Part shown: positions 1-10,300 of the stretch, one piece after another
Position numbering within the stretch: the stretch's first letter is position 1
Layout: every line of letters starts with the position of its first letter
Assembly: GCA_902825845.1 (NCBI GenBank)
Contig: CADECM010000011.1
Coordinates: 17,054-66,529 of the forward strand
DNA from: an uncultured beta proteobacterium
GTDB taxonomy: Bacteria > Pseudomonadota > Gammaproteobacteria > Burkholderiales > SG8-41
DNA: 49,476 bases
Direction of reading: 5' to 3'
The notes under the pieces: generated by a model
Database searches by the model: none
What the model saw: only the letters and a program-made list of their open reading frames with translations
What the model was told of the DNA's origin: nothing
Translations under genes and position numbers: made by a program

Positions 1-2
1 CC

Positions 3-110
3 GTCGGCTACAACCAGTGCCGCGTGCGCTACATCACCCACGCCGTCAACGGTCTTTCCGAGAATGATTTCATCTGTGCTGCCAAGCTCGATGCACTGTT
101 TGATTTGTGA
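3..110 (+). CDS. phhB: Pterin-4a-carbinolamine dehydratase, C-terminal part (5' end outside window)
   Basis: The first 35 residues in frame 3 read through [16 protein letters not shown] and [10 protein letters not shown] to a TGA stop at 108-110. The GLSxNDF..A..ID pattern is the C-terminal signature of the 4a-hydroxytetrahydrobiopterin dehydratase (PCD/DCoH) family, small cytosolic enzymes that dehydrate the carbinolamine formed by aromatic amino acid hydroxylases. The start codon and N-terminal two thirds lie before the window. The stop overlaps the GTG start of rsgA (GTGA), so the two are probably translationally coupled. Confidence 0.85.
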   Translation, partial: VGYNQCRVRYITHAVNGLSENDFICAAKLDALFDL

Positions 111-1021
111 CTGACCCAAAGTCCCGTGCAGCACCGGCGCTGCTCGATGGCCAGGTGGTCGCCGCCTTTGGCCGCAGTTACCGCATCGAACTGGCCGATG
201 GCACGCAGGTCGACTGCGCCACCCGCGGCAAGCGGAGCGACATCGCGTGTGGCGACCGCGTCGCCTTTCGGCGCAGCGGCGACAACAGCGGCATCATCGA
301 ATCCGTGCTGCCGCGCACCACATTGCTCTACCGCTCCGACGCACACCGGCAAAAGCTGATCGCGGCCAACATCACGCAAGCGGTAGTCGTGGTCGCGGCG
401 GAGCCGAGCTTCTACGATGACCTGATCAACCGCTGCCTCGTTGCCTGCGAGCATGGCGGCATCACGCCGCTGATCGTACTCAACAAGGACGATCTGCCGC
501 AAAGCGCCGCGGCCTGGGAGGCGCTCGCCATCTACCGCACGCTGGGCTACCGCGTGCTGCGCCTCTGCGCCAGACAGGATGTTGCGCCGCTGGTGCCGCT
601 GCTGGCGGATCACACCAGCGTGCTGGTCGGACAAAGCGGCATGGGCAAATCCACGTTGATCAACCACCTGATACCGGGAACGGCCCTGCGCGTGGCGGAG
701 ACCTCCGCCGCGCTCGATTCGGGCAGGCACACCACCACCGGCGCGCGCCTGCTGCATATCAATGCGCGCAGCCACCTGATCGATTCACCCGGGCTGCAGG
801 TATTCGGCCTGCATCACATCAGCCTCGATGACACCGCACAGGCTTTTGTCGAATTCCGGCCCTGGCTCGGGCAATGCCGCTTTCGCGACTGCACACATCG
901 CGTTGAACCGGACTGCGCCATCGAACGCGCAAGCCACGAAGGCGGCATCAGCGCGCCACGGCTCGCCGCCTATCGCGCGCTGGCTGAGGAAAGCGTGCGC
1001 GCCCGCACGACGCGCTACTGA
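107..1021 (+). CDS. rsgA: Ribosome small subunit-dependent GTPase A
   Basis: 304 aa, GTG start overlapping the phhB stop. RsgA is a circularly permuted GTPase that binds the 30S subunit late in assembly. The permutation is visible: G4 (NKDD, residues 126-129) comes before the P-loop GQSGMGKST (about 175-183), followed by G3 as DSPG. An OB-fold-like N-terminal part (residues about 12-70) and a C-terminal Cys/His zinc finger (C-x5-C-x-H-x5-C around residues 255-270) complete the family architecture. Length is normal for the family. The 3' end overlaps the stop of the convergent Bug receptor gene by 7 bp. Identification is firm. Confidence 0.95.
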   Translation: MTDPKSRAAPALLDGQVVAAFGRSYRIELADGTQVDCATRGKRSDIACGDRVAFRRSGDNSGIIESVLPRTTLLYRSDAHRQKLIAANITQAVVVVAAEPSFYDDLINRCLVACEHGGITPLIVLNKDDLPQSAAAWEALAIYRTLGYRVLRLCARQDVAPLVPLLADHTSVLVGQSGMGKSTLINHLIPGTALRVAETSAALDSGRHTTTGARLLHINARSHLIDSPGLQVFGLHHISLDDTAQAFVEFRPWLGQCRFRDCTHRVEPDCAIERASHEGGISAPRLAAYRALAEESVRARTTRY

Positions 1022-2016
1022 ATGCGGATATTCAGCCGCTTCACCTGCTTTTCCATTTGCACATACTCGCGCGCCATTGACGCCCGCAGTTCCTCCGGCG
1101 TCATGCGCTCCGCGGGTTGGCTACCGTCGGCGACCAGCCGCTGCGTCACCTGCGGCGTGTGCATGCCGTCGCTGATCACGCGATTGATGGCAGCCAGAAT
1201 TGCGGCCGGCACGCCGGCCGGCGCAAGCAACGCATAGCGATTGGTGATCTTGAAGCCGGGATAGCCCTGCTCGGCCACCGTCGGCAGATCCGGCAGCGCC
1301 GGAATGCGTGTCAATCCCAGCGTCGCCAGACCACGCAGCTTGCCGCTGCGCATGGCGCCACTGGCCGCAATCGCACTCGCCCCTGCCATCAGAATCTCTC
1401 CGCCCATCGCCGCGACGATGGCCGGTGCACTGCCTTTGTACGGGATGTACAGCAACTTTGCACCCGAGAGTTGGGCCCACCATTCCATGCCGAGATGGAT
1501 GGTGCTTCCCACACCGGCCGCACCCGAGTAAGTCACGGTCTTCTTCAATGAATAAGCTACCAGTTCTTTCATCGACTTGACCGGCAATGCCGTCCCGACG
1601 AGCAGGATATAGGGCTGCGCGGAGGTGGCTACGACGGGATCAAACGCTTTAAGCACGTCGAAGGGCACACGTTTGGTGGCGCCCTGAAGCAGCACACTCT
1701 CACCCTGACTGAGCAGGGTGTAGCCATCGGGCGGTGATTTGGCGACCAGTTCCGTGGCAATCACGCCGCCGCCGCCCGAGCGGTTGTCGACAACCACATT
1801 CTGGCCCCAGCGATCCGTCAGCATCTGGCCCACCAGACGCGCAATGGTATCGCCGCCCGCACCGGGGGCCACTGCGACGACAATGCGAATCGGGCGCAGC
1901 GGATATTCCCCCGCCTTGCCCGACTTGTTCTGCGCAGCGGCGTGAACAGCCGGGCCGGCCAACGCGAGCGCCGCGGGTATCAGCCAGCCTGCCAACCCCG
2001 CCATCCGGGTATGCAT
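1015..2016 (-). CDS. Bug-family (TctC-like) periplasmic solute receptor
   Basis: 333 aa with an N-terminal signal peptide (Arg near the start, Leu/Ala-rich core, A-V-H-A-A cleavage region about residue 27). It then shows the Bug hallmarks: YPLRPIRIVV, P-G-A-G-G-D-T-I-A-R, NRSGGGG and YIPYKGSAPA. Family members bind small carboxylates or amides in the periplasm. No tctA/tctB membrane genes are nearby, so it is an orphan receptor, which is common in Betaproteobacteria. A candidate ribosome site AAGGTG sits 4-9 nt before the ATG. It is divergent from the CoA-transferase gene, which suggests a shared substrate (inference). Confidence 0.92.
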   Translation of the reverse strand: MHTRMAGLAGWLIPAALALAGPAVHAAAQNKSGKAGEYPLRPIRIVVAVAPGAGGDTIARLVGQMLTDRWGQNVVVDNRSGGGGVIATELVAKSPPDGYTLLSQGESVLLQGATKRVPFDVLKAFDPVVATSAQPYILLVGTALPVKSMKELVAYSLKKTVTYSGAAGVGSTIHLGMEWWAQLSGAKLLYIPYKGSAPAIVAAMGGEILMAGASAIAASGAMRSGKLRGLATLGLTRIPALPDLPTVAEQGYPGFKITNRYALLAPAGVPAAILAAINRVISDGMHTPQVTQRLVADGSQPAERMTPEELRASMAREYVQMEKQVKRLNIRIQ

Positions 2017-2110
2017 GGATACACCTTCATCCTGTCAGAGGGATGATGACTATGCGCCGCGCGCACGACATTCTCAACCGCTGGCCCACGCGCTGGACGC
2101 GCACACACCT

Positions 2111-2138
2111 TTGCGACGGCGCAATGCGGTGCGATACT
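2111..2138 (+). promoter_or_regulatory. Candidate sigma-70 promoter of the CoA-transferase gene
   Basis: TTGCGA at 2111-2116 and GATACT at 2133-2138, 16-nt spacer, in the 174-bp divergent gap between the Bug receptor gene and the CoA-transferase gene. The predicted start falls just at the inverted repeat that follows. Prediction from the sequence only. Confidence 0.45.
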
Positions 2139-2140
2139 GC

Positions 2141-2169
2141 GCGCCAAGGCGTGTGCTGTTGCTTGGCGC
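2141..2169 (+). repeat. Inverted repeat in the CoA-transferase leader
   Basis: GCGCCAAG at 2141-2148 and CTTGGCGC at 2162-2169 are perfect 8-bp reverse complements with a 13-nt loop. The repeat lies between the candidate promoter and the strong ribosome site AGGAGA (2181-2186). It could be an operator or a 5'-UTR hairpin; the sequence does not separate these. Confidence 0.45.
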
Positions 2170-2190
2170 CATTTCCAGTAAGGAGAAAAA

Positions 2191-3381
2191 ATGACCACCA
2201 CCCCCCGCCCGCTGCCGCTTAACGGCTTTTCCGTGCTCGACCTCACCGCCCATCGCGCGGGGCCCACTGCGGTGCGCCAGCTCGCCGACTGGGGCGCCGA
2301 TGTGATCAAAATCGAAGCGCCGGGCGCAGGACTTGACGCCACCGGCAGCCGCCGCGACGGGCCGGATTTCCAGAATCTGCACCGCAACAAGCGCAGCCTG
2401 ACGCTCAACCTGAAAACGCCCGAGGGCCTCAAAATATTCTTTGACCTGGCGAAAAAGGCAGATGTCGTGGTGGAAAACTACAAATCCACCGTCAAGCACA
2501 AACTGGGCGTCGATTATGAGGCTGTGAAAAAGGTCAACCCGCGCATCGTCTACGGCAGCATCTCCGGTTTTGGCCAGGACGGCCCGTACGCCGGCCGTGC
2601 CGGCGTCGACCAGATTGCACAGGGCATGGGCGGATTGATGTCGATCACCGGCCACGCGGGCGGCGGACCGGTGCGCGTGGGCATCGCCATCAACGACACT
2701 TCCGCCGGCCTGCTGCTGGCCAATGCGATTGTGCTGGCACTGCTTGAACGCGAGCGCAGCGGCGAAGGCCAGTGGGTGTCGACCTCACTGATCGAGGCGC
2801 AGATTTACATGCTCGACTTTCAGGCCGCGCGCTACCTGATGCGCGGCGAAGTCGCCGGACAGGAAGGCAACAACCATCCGACTGCGCCGGGCACCGGCAT
2901 GTTTCAGACCGCCGACGGTTACATCAACATCGCCGCTTCGGGCGACAGCCTGTGGGAACGCTTTTGCAAAGCCGCCGGCGCGACAGATCTGCTGAGCAAC
3001 CCCGACTTCACCAGTCCGGCGCTGCGCACCAGGAACCGGCCGGCGCTCAACGCGCGCCTGGCGGAAATCATGCGCGCCAGGACCAACGATCAATGGGTCG
3101 CGCTGATGGACAAGGCGGGCGTGCCCTGCGGACCCATCAATACCATCGACAAGGTGTTTGCCGATCCGCAAGTGCAGCATCTCGGCATCGCCAAGCCGGT
3201 CGATCATCCAAAATACGGCGCGCAGAAAGTGGTGGGACAGCCGATTCACCTCAGCCGCTACCCGCAGCCGGACAAATTGCAGCACACACCCGATGCCGGT
3301 GAGCACACGGTGGAAGTGCTCACCGCGCTTGGCTACAATGCCGACGCCATAGCGGCACTGCGCGCCAAAGGCGCCGTGTAA
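2191..3381 (+). CDS. Class III (CaiB/BaiF, formyl-CoA transferase family) CoA-transferase
   Basis: 396 aa, the usual length for this family, which moves CoA between organic acids through an aspartyl anhydride. The N-terminal segment has the family pattern (LADWGADVIKIEAPG, then HRNKRSLTLNLK). The catalytic Asp is expected at D140 in the segment AGVDQIAQGMGGLMSITG, the usual position in frc/caiB proteins. The start is supported by AGGAGA 4 nt before the ATG. It is followed 38 nt later by an HCCA-isomerase-like gene, so both may process one imported acid. The substrate cannot be read from sequence. Confidence 0.92.
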   Translation: MTTTPRPLPLNGFSVLDLTAHRAGPTAVRQLADWGADVIKIEAPGAGLDATGSRRDGPDFQNLHRNKRSLTLNLKTPEGLKIFFDLAKKADVVVENYKSTVKHKLGVDYEAVKKVNPRIVYGSISGFGQDGPYAGRAGVDQIAQGMGGLMSITGHAGGGPVRVGIAINDTSAGLLLANAIVLALLERERSGEGQWVSTSLIEAQIYMLDFQAARYLMRGEVAGQEGNNHPTAPGTGMFQTADGYINIAASGDSLWERFCKAAGATDLLSNPDFTSPALRTRNRPALNARLAEIMRARTNDQWVALMDKAGVPCGPINTIDKVFADPQVQHLGIAKPVDHPKYGAQKVVGQPIHLSRYPQPDKLQHTPDAGEHTVEVLTALGYNADAIAALRAKGAV

Positions 3382-3419
3382 CCCGGCCTGCGCCGGATCA
3401 ATGCCAAGGAGCCACTGTC

Positions 3420-4022
3420 ATGCCCGCACCGATCGATTTTTATTTCGACTTTTCCTCGCCCTACGGCTATCTGGCGGCCACACGCATCGAGGACGTGGCG
3501 GCAAAGTACGGCCGCTGGGTGAACTGGCAGCCGATTCTGCTGGGTTCGGTGTTCAAGATCACCGGCGGCCAGCCGTTGCCCAGTCTGCCGCTGAAAGGTG
3601 ACTACGCCAAGCGGGACATGGCGCGCTGTGCGCGCCTGCTGGGCATACCGTTTGCTTATCCCGGCAAGTTTCCGATTTCCGGCGTGGCGCCGTCGCGCGC
3701 CGTGACCTGGCTGCAGAGCAGGGATCAGCAGAAGGCAAAGGAACTCGCCCTCGCGTTATACCGCGCGTTCTTTGTCGACGACCGCGACATATCCAACCCG
3801 GACGTCACCATCGAAGTCGCCACCGAGCAGGGGCACGAGCGCGCCGCCGTAACCGCCGGCATCAACGATCAGGCGGTCAAGGACACGCTGCGCAAGGAAG
3901 TCGAAGCGTCGATCGCCAAGGGCGTGTTCGGCTCACCGTACTTTGTCATCGACGGCGAGCCGTTCTGGGGCCACGACCGTATCGACCAGGTCGAGCAGTG
4001 GCTGGCGAAAGGTGGCTGGTGA
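3420..4022 (+). CDS. 2-hydroxychromene-2-carboxylate isomerase family (DsbA/GST-kappa fold)
   Basis: 200 aa. It begins with FYFDFSSPYGYLAA, the characteristic N-terminal strand and glutathione/active-site loop of the HCCA isomerase group (Ser replaces the redox Cys of DsbA). It ends with GVFGSPYFVIDGEPFWGHDRI, the conserved cis-Pro loop and C-terminal motif. Characterised members isomerise 2-hydroxychromene-2-carboxylate in naphthalene degradation using glutathione, but many homologues act on unknown substrates. No other naphthalene genes are here, so the specific role is open. AAGGAG at 3406-3411 supports the ATG at 3420. Likely co-transcribed with the CoA-transferase. Confidence 0.88.
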   Translation: MPAPIDFYFDFSSPYGYLAATRIEDVAAKYGRWVNWQPILLGSVFKITGGQPLPSLPLKGDYAKRDMARCARLLGIPFAYPGKFPISGVAPSRAVTWLQSRDQQKAKELALALYRAFFVDDRDISNPDVTIEVATEQGHERAAVTAGINDQAVKDTLRKEVEASIAKGVFGSPYFVIDGEPFWGHDRIDQVEQWLAKGGW

Positions 4023-4057
4023 TGGCGGTTGGTGATCACGCAGCCGACAAGCACCGC

Positions 4058-5053
4058 CTACAGTTTCAGCAGCGTCTCCAGGTTCTTCCACAGGATTTTG
4101 TCTTTTTCTTCCTGCGATAGCGACTGCAGGCCCTGCACCCAGCCGCCGGGCCCGGGCTTCCACGGCACAAACGGCCAGTCGCTGCCGATCACCACGCGTT
4201 CGGCGCCCACCTGATCGAGCAGGAAGCGCAGCGCTTCCTCGCTGCTGGTCACCGTGTCGTAGTACAACTGCTTCTGGTACGCGCTTGGCGGTTTGGGCGT
4301 GCGCTGTTCCACCGGCAGCCGTTCCCAGCCGCGGTCGAGCCGTCCCATGGCATGGCAGGCGGGACCGCCGCCATGCGCGATGCACACGCGCAGATCAGGA
4401 CACGCGTCCAGCACACCGCCACAGATCAACGTCGCGGTGACGATCGCGTCATCGAGGATGACGCCGAGGCTGTTGAACAAGCCGTGCCGCGGATTGCGGG
4501 CGCGCAGAAAATTGTTCTGCGGCTGAGGATGATAAAACAGCACCGCGCCCATCGCCTCCGCCGCCTTGAAGAACGGCAGAAACTTGGGCTCGTCCCACTG
4601 CTCGCCATTGACGTGCGTATCGAGTTCCGCCCCCTTCAATCCGAGGCGGGTTACCGCATGTTCCAGCTCATCGATGGCCGTCTTGACATCCTGCATCGGC
4701 AGCGTGGCAAGCCCCGCGAAGCGCTTGGGCCACTCGCGCGCGGTGGCGGCGATCTCCTGATTGACATCACTCGCCAGCGCCTGCCCCTGCGCGGCATCCA
4801 GATGGTAGCCAAAAAACGGCGTGTGGATGGACAATACCTGCACATCAACACCCTGCGCATCCATGTCCTTCATCCGCTCCTGCGGCGTGTAGCGCACTTT
4901 CGGCGTGTTGAAGGCGGTGCGCTTGCCGTCGCCGACGATGGTGCCAAGGCCGTCGCCCGGCTCATGGCGGTAGCTGTACCACTCCTGTTTTGCGTCGGCC
5001 GCTTTCCATAGCGACTGCGGCACTACATGCGCGTGGATGTCTATTGTTCTCAT
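4058..5053 (-). CDS. Amidohydrolase 2 family protein, ACMSD-like
   Basis: 331 aa from the ATG that gives MRTIDIHAHVVP. The metal site of the ACMSD/gamma-resorcylate decarboxylase group is present: HxH in IDIHAH, a middle His in FYHP, H-G-G-G in CIAHGGGPACH and Asp in VIGSDWPF. These are Zn or Mn enzymes that decarboxylate or hydrolyse aromatic or semialdehyde acids; the substrate is unknown here. A longer reading frame continues upstream to 5233 but that part overlaps the TauD gene and lacks homology. It lies 56 nt downstream of the TauD dioxygenase on the same strand, consistent with a two-gene operon. Confidence 0.9.
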   Translation of the reverse strand: MRTIDIHAHVVPQSLWKAADAKQEWYSYRHEPGDGLGTIVGDGKRTAFNTPKVRYTPQERMKDMDAQGVDVQVLSIHTPFFGYHLDAAQGQALASDVNQEIAATAREWPKRFAGLATLPMQDVKTAIDELEHAVTRLGLKGAELDTHVNGEQWDEPKFLPFFKAAEAMGAVLFYHPQPQNNFLRARNPRHGLFNSLGVILDDAIVTATLICGGVLDACPDLRVCIAHGGGPACHAMGRLDRGWERLPVEQRTPKPPSAYQKQLYYDTVTSSEEALRFLLDQVGAERVVIGSDWPFVPWKPGPGGWVQGLQSLSQEEKDKILWKNLETLLKL

Positions 5054-5109
5054 AGGGGTCTGGCTCAGCCTTGTTGCAACGTTGAAGAAATCCGGCACAG
5101 CCGGTCGGG

Positions 5110-6000
5110 TTAAGCGGCAATCGCCTCCTGCGCCACGGTCGGCCCCTCGCCCTTGAGCGTGGTACGGCGCACGTCGCGCGCCTCCTCGACAGGAAACGGG
5201 CGGCCGCGGTGCATGGTCTGGCGGTTGTCCCACATCACCAGGTCATTCACCTGCCACTTGTGGGAATAAACAAATTCACGTTGCGTCGCGTGTTCGGTCA
5301 GATCGCGCAGCAACAGCCGTGCCTCGGGCAATTGCCAGCCGATGATGGTGCCGGCATGGGAAGACAGGTAAACGGATTTGCGCCCGGTGCGCGGCAGCGT
5401 GCGCACCAGCCGCTGGCGCACCGGACGGAAGCGCTCGCGCTCCTCCGCGTTGAATTCGCGAAAGCCGATGAGATCGCGCGAAAACATCTGCGAATGCTCG
5501 CAGATCAGCGGCTCGATCAGCGCCTTGGTTTCATCGTCCAGCGCTTCGTACGCCGCACCCATGTGAGCGAACTCGGTGTTGCCGCCGCGGGATGGTATGC
5601 GCACCGCGCGCAGCAGCGAATACTTCGCCGGGACCGCCTTGAACGAGGAATCGGAGTGCCACAGCCGATTGCCGATGGCAAACAGGCGCTTGCGGTCGTC
5701 ACGCCCGAACGGCTTGTCATTGCCATCCAGGTTCGACACGTCCGCCATGGTGGGCGGCAGGCGGAAATCCGCGGCACTGCGCAAGGTGTTGTTCGCGGTG
5801 TTTTCCAGTGTGCCGAGCGCCTGGGTAAACGCGAGATGCTGCTCGTTGGTCAACGGCTGATTATGAAACACCAGCACGGCGTGGCGGTCCATGCCGGCAT
5901 GGATCTGCGCGGCCTGATCGGCAGTCAGCGGCTCGCGCAGGTCGATGCCTTCGACCACGGCGCCAATACACGGTCCAAGCGGGCGAATCTGGATAGTCAT
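5110..6000 (-). CDS. TauD/TfdA family Fe(II)/2-oxoglutarate-dependent dioxygenase
   Basis: 296 aa. The 2-His-1-Asp facial triad is visible: H115 and D117 in LWHSDSSF and distal H264 in NRQTMHRGRPF. The 2-oxoglutarate-binding Arg is at about 278-279 (VRRT). The family hydroxylates sulfonates, aryloxyacids and other acids, releasing products by C-S or C-O cleavage. The GGGAGG ribosome site is 8 nt before the ATG. It is first in an apparent operon with the amidohydrolase, so a hydroxylation followed by decarboxylation or hydrolysis is plausible (inference). A second, distinct TauD gene lies at 32489. Confidence 0.93.
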   Translation of the reverse strand: MTIQIRPLGPCIGAVVEGIDLREPLTADQAAQIHAGMDRHAVLVFHNQPLTNEQHLAFTQALGTLENTANNTLRSAADFRLPPTMADVSNLDGNDKPFGRDDRKRLFAIGNRLWHSDSSFKAVPAKYSLLRAVRIPSRGGNTEFAHMGAAYEALDDETKALIEPLICEHSQMFSRDLIGFREFNAEERERFRPVRQRLVRTLPRTGRKSVYLSSHAGTIIGWQLPEARLLLRDLTEHATQREFVYSHKWQVNDLVMWDNRQTMHRGRPFPVEEARDVRRTTLKGEGPTVAQEAIAA

Positions 6001-6150
6001 GAGACAAACCTCCCGGTAGTATCAAGCGTTCGAAGCGGCATTGCGGCGCGAGCGCGGTATGCAGTGTCCGCAGCGAAATGACCGGCGTTATGCTACCCGG
6101 CTGTCCCGCGCTTGTCACTTTCGCAATCCACCGGTGTTTGCATCAGCGAA

Positions 6151-6161
6151 TTTGGTATATT
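6151..6161 (+). promoter_or_regulatory. Candidate extended -10 promoter of the RND operon
   Basis: TGG directly before TATATT (6156-6161) gives the TGnTATAAT-like extended -10 form; no clear -35 is present. It lies in the 230-bp divergent gap between the TauD and RND adaptor genes, about 70 nt before the adaptor ATG. No clear local regulator gene or operator was seen. Confidence 0.35.
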
Positions 6162-6230
6162 CGCGGCACCCTGCACCCGGCGCACCGGTTGCCCGTCGCC
6201 ACGCCTGGCCACCCGCAACGTCATCTGCCC

Positions 6231-7358
6231 ATGTCGAATGTCTTAGTGCAAATATTGCTACGCCTTCTGCTGGCGCCGGCTTGTCTGGCGATCGCTGCAA
6301 CCGCCGCCGCTCCGGCAAGGGCCGCGGACAGCCGCAATCCCGCAGCGGCCGCCAGACCCGCGCTCACCGTAACCACCGTACAACCGCAACGCATGGACCT
6401 GCCGCTGAGGCTCGCCGCCAACGGCAGCGTCGCCGCCTGGCAGGAAGCCATTGTCGGCGCGCAGGTGAACGGTTTGCGCCTCGCGGAGTTGCGCGTCAAT
6501 GTCGGCGACCGGGTCAAGCGCGGGCAGCTGCTGGCACGTTTCGCGGACGACACCGTGCGTGCCGAACTCGCGCAACAGCGCGCGGCTGTTACAGAAGCGC
6601 AAGCCGCGCTGGCCGAGGCCAATGCGGATGCCGCGCGCGCGAAGACACTGCAGAGCACCGGGGCCATGAGCGCACAGCAGATCAGCCAATACCTGACAAC
6701 CGCCAAGGCCGCGGCGGCACGCCTCGAGGCCGCGCGCGCCATTGCGGATGGCACGCAAATCCGCCTGCGGCATACCCGCGTTCTGGCGCCCGACCACGGC
6801 GTCATCTCCGCCCGCACGGCAACCATGGGCGCGGTGGCGCAGCCCGGGCAGGAACTGTTCCGCCTGATACGCCACAATCGGCTGGAGTGGCGCGCCGAAC
6901 TGACCGCGGCGGAACTCGACAAAATCGCCATCGGTCAGGCGGTGACGGTGATTACGCCGGGCGGCAGGACGGTAGACGGGCGCGTGCGCATGGTGGCACC
7001 GACGGTGGATCCGCAAAGCCGCCTGGCGCTGGTCTACGTCGATCTTCTGGACCACAAGAATGATTCGCTGTTTCCGGCCAAAGCCGGCATGTATGTGAAA
7101 GGCGAGTTTGCGCTCGGCGCCTCGAGCGCGTTGACGGCCCCGGTGCAGGCGGTGGTCATGCGCGACGGCTTCAGCTATGTATTCGAGGTGCGTGCGGACC
7201 AGCGCGTGGCACGGCGCAAAGTCACCATCGGCAGACGTGTCGCCGACCGCACTGAGATTCTGTCCGGTGTCACCGAGGCAACGCGCATCGTCGCCGCCGG
7301 CGCGGGCTTTCTTAACGATGGCGATCTGGTCGCGGTTGGCGGCACACCAGGCAAATGA
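6231..7358 (+). CDS. RND efflux periplasmic adaptor (HlyD/MFP family)
   Basis: 375 aa from the ATG giving MSNVLVQILL; the reading frame is open further upstream, but only this start gives a signal sequence (hydrophobic core, APARA cleavage region about residue 29). A barrel-sandwich/lipoyl half-motif GDRVKRGQLLARF, an Ala-rich coiled-coil hairpin (residues about 105-170), and a second half-motif QPGQELFRLI are visible. Such adaptors bridge the inner-membrane pump to an outer-membrane channel. The TGA overlaps the ATG of the pump gene by 4 nt (ATGA), indicating coupled translation. No outer-membrane factor gene is nearby. Confidence 0.92.
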   Translation: MSNVLVQILLRLLLAPACLAIAATAAAPARAADSRNPAAAARPALTVTTVQPQRMDLPLRLAANGSVAAWQEAIVGAQVNGLRLAELRVNVGDRVKRGQLLARFADDTVRAELAQQRAAVTEAQAALAEANADAARAKTLQSTGAMSAQQISQYLTTAKAAAARLEAARAIADGTQIRLRHTRVLAPDHGVISARTATMGAVAQPGQELFRLIRHNRLEWRAELTAAELDKIAIGQAVTVITPGGRTVDGRVRMVAPTVDPQSRLALVYVDLLDHKNDSLFPAKAGMYVKGEFALGASSALTAPVQAVVMRDGFSYVFEVRADQRVARRKVTIGRRVADRTEILSGVTEATRIVAAGAGFLNDGDLVAVGGTPGK

Positions 7359-10300
7359 ACGTTTCCGCGTGGTCGATCCGCAACCCGCTGCCCACGGTGG
7401 TGTTCTTCGTGTTGCTGACACTGGCGGGTACGGTCGCCTTCCAGTCCAGCATCGTGCAGGATTTTCCCGATATCGAACTGCCGGTGGTCATGGTGAGCGC
7501 CACGTTGCCCGGCGCAGCGCCGGCGCAGATGGAGACCGAAATCGCGCGCAAGATCGAAAACGCGGTGGCGCCGGTGCAGGGCGTCAAGCGCATCTATACC
7601 AACATTCTTGATGGTGTCGCCGCCATCAGCGTCGAGTTCATCCTCGAAAAAAACGCGATGGAGGCAACCACCGAGGTGCGTGATGCCGTCGCCACGGTAC
7701 GCGCCGACTTGCCCGCGGAAATGCGCGATCCGTCGGTCACCCGGGTCAGCACCGCGGGACGCCCGCTGCTGACCTACACCGTGGCCGCGGCGCCCGGCGC
7801 CGATCTCGATGAGGAGGCGATTTCCTGGTTTGTGGACAACACCGTCACCCGGCGCGTGCTGGCGGCGCGCGGCGTGGGACGCGTGGCGCGCATCGGCGGC
7901 GTCACGCGCGAGGTGCGCGTGACGCTGGACACCGACAAGATGGCGGCGCTCGGCGTTACCGCCGCCGACGTTTCAAGGCAATTGCGCCGCGCCCAGCAGG
8001 AAGTGCCCGGCGGCCGCGGCGATGTCGGCGGCGCGGAGCAGGCGGTGCGTACCATCGCCACGGTCCAGTCGGTCGCGGAACTCGGCGCGCTTGACCTCCC
8101 CCTCGGCGACGGCCGGCATGTGCGGCTCGACCGGGTTGCCACGATTGCCGACGCCACGGCCGAGCGCCGTGCGCTCGCGCTGCTCGACGGAAAGCCGGTG
8201 GTGGCCTTTGAAGTCACGCGCACCAGGGGCGCCGGCGAACTGGCGGTGGCGGACGCGGTACGCGCCGCGGTCGACGAACTGCGTGCCGCGCACCCCGATG
8301 TGCGGATCGCGGAAGCCATCGACAATGTGTGGGCGGTGCGGGACAACTTCCGCGGCTCGATGTGGCTGCTGCTGGAAGGCGCGCTGCTGGCGGTCATCGT
8401 GGTGTGGTTTTTCCTGCGCGACCTGCGCGCCACGCTGGTGGCCGCCACCGCGTTGCCGCTGTCGGTGGCGCCGACCTTTCTCGGCATGTATGGCTTCGGC
8501 TTCTCGCTCAACGTCGTGACGCTGCTGGCACTGGCGCTGGTAGTCGGCATTCTGGTCGACGACGCCATTGTGGAAATCGAGAACATCGCGCGCCACATGC
8601 GCATGGGCAAGAGCGCGTATCAGGCGTCGATGGAGGCCGCCGATGAAATCGGCCTCGCGGTGATCGCCACCACGTTTGCGCTGATTGCCGTGTTTCTGCC
8701 GACCGCCTTCATGTCCGGCATCGCCGGCAAGTTCTTCAAACAGTTCGGCTGGACCGCGGTGTTTGCGATCTTCGCCTCGCTGGTGGTGGCGCGAATGCTG
8801 ACACCGATGATGTCCGCCCATCTGCTGCGCGAGGGCAAAATGTCCCGCCCGCGCGAAGACGGCCCCATCATGCGGCGCTATCTTGGCGCTGTGGCCTGGT
8901 GCATTCACCATCGCTGGCTGACCGCCGTTGCGGCAGGCCTGTTCTTTGCCGGATCGGTAATGCTGGTGCCGCTGCTGCCGAAGGGCTTCGTGCCGGCGGC
9001 GGACCGCTCGCAGACGCTGGTCAACATCGAGTTGCCGCCGGGCAGCACGCTTGCCGAAACCCTCTCGGCAGCGGAGACAGCGCGCACGATCGTATCGACC
9101 GATCCGGATGTCAGAACGGTGTTCAGTTCCGTCGGCGGCGGCGTGTCAGGCGATCTGTTCGCGATCGGCACCGCGCCGGAAGCGCGCAAGGCGGCATTGA
9201 CCGTGATGATGACCCACCGCGGCGAGCGCGCCCGCGATCAACAGGCGGTGGAAATCGCGTTGCGCGAAAAACTCGCGAGGCAATCCGGCGTGCGCATCAC
9301 GGTCGGGCCTCAGGACACCGGCGTGAAAATGCAGCTGGTGCTGAAAAGCGATGATCCCGCGGCCCTGGCCACCGCCGCGCGCGCGGTCGAACGCGATTTG
9401 CGCACGCTGCGGGACATCGGCAATGTCACCTCCACCGCCAGCCTGGTGCGCCCCGAGATTATTGTGCGCCCCGATTTCGCGCGCGCGGCGGAACTGGGCG
9501 TGACCGCGGCACAAATCGGCGAAACCGTGCGCGTCGCAACGCGCGGCGACTATGACCAGAATCTGCCCAAGTTCAATGTCAGCGAACGCCAGGTGCCAAT
9601 CCGCGTGCAGTTTCCGTTGGAAACGCGCGCCGATCTGGACAGCATCCGGCGACTGCAAGTGCCGTCCCGCAACGGGCCGGTGATCCTCGCAGCGGTCGCC
9701 GATGTCTCCCTCGACAGCGGACCCGCGCAAATCGACCGCCTGAACCGCAGCCGGCAGGTGACCTTTGATGTTGAACTCGGCACGCGCCAGTTGGGCGAGG
9801 TCTACGACGAGGCGCTGGCGCTGCCCGCGATGAAGGCACTGCCGCCTGGCGTGACGCAGGTGAACCTCGGCGATACCGAGACGCAACAGGAGTTGTTCGC
9901 GAGCTTTGGTCTGGCCATGAGCATCGGCATTCTGTGCATCTTCGCGGTGCTGGTGCTGCTGTTCCGCGATCTGATGCAACCGTTCACGATACTGTCCGCG
10001 CTGCCGCTGTCGATCGGCGGCGCGTTCGTCGCGCTGCTGCTGACCGGCAAAAGTTTTTCCATGCCGTCGCTGATTGGCATACTGATGCTGATGGGCGTGG
10101 TCACCAAGAATTCAATTCTGCTGGTGGACTATGTGATCATCGCGCGGCGTGATCTGGGACTGCCGCGCACCGACGCCTTGATCGACGCCTGCCACAAACG
10201 CGCGCGGCCGATTGTGATGACCACGCTGGCGATGGGCTTCGGCATGCTGCCGATCGCGCTGGGCTTCGGCGCCGATCCGTCGTTTCGCTCACCGATGGCG

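Noticed and set aside
5054..5233. N-terminal 60-residue extension of the amidohydrolase
   Set aside because: It overlaps the end of the TauD gene, has no homology, and the ATG at 5053 gives the family's HxH start at the right place.
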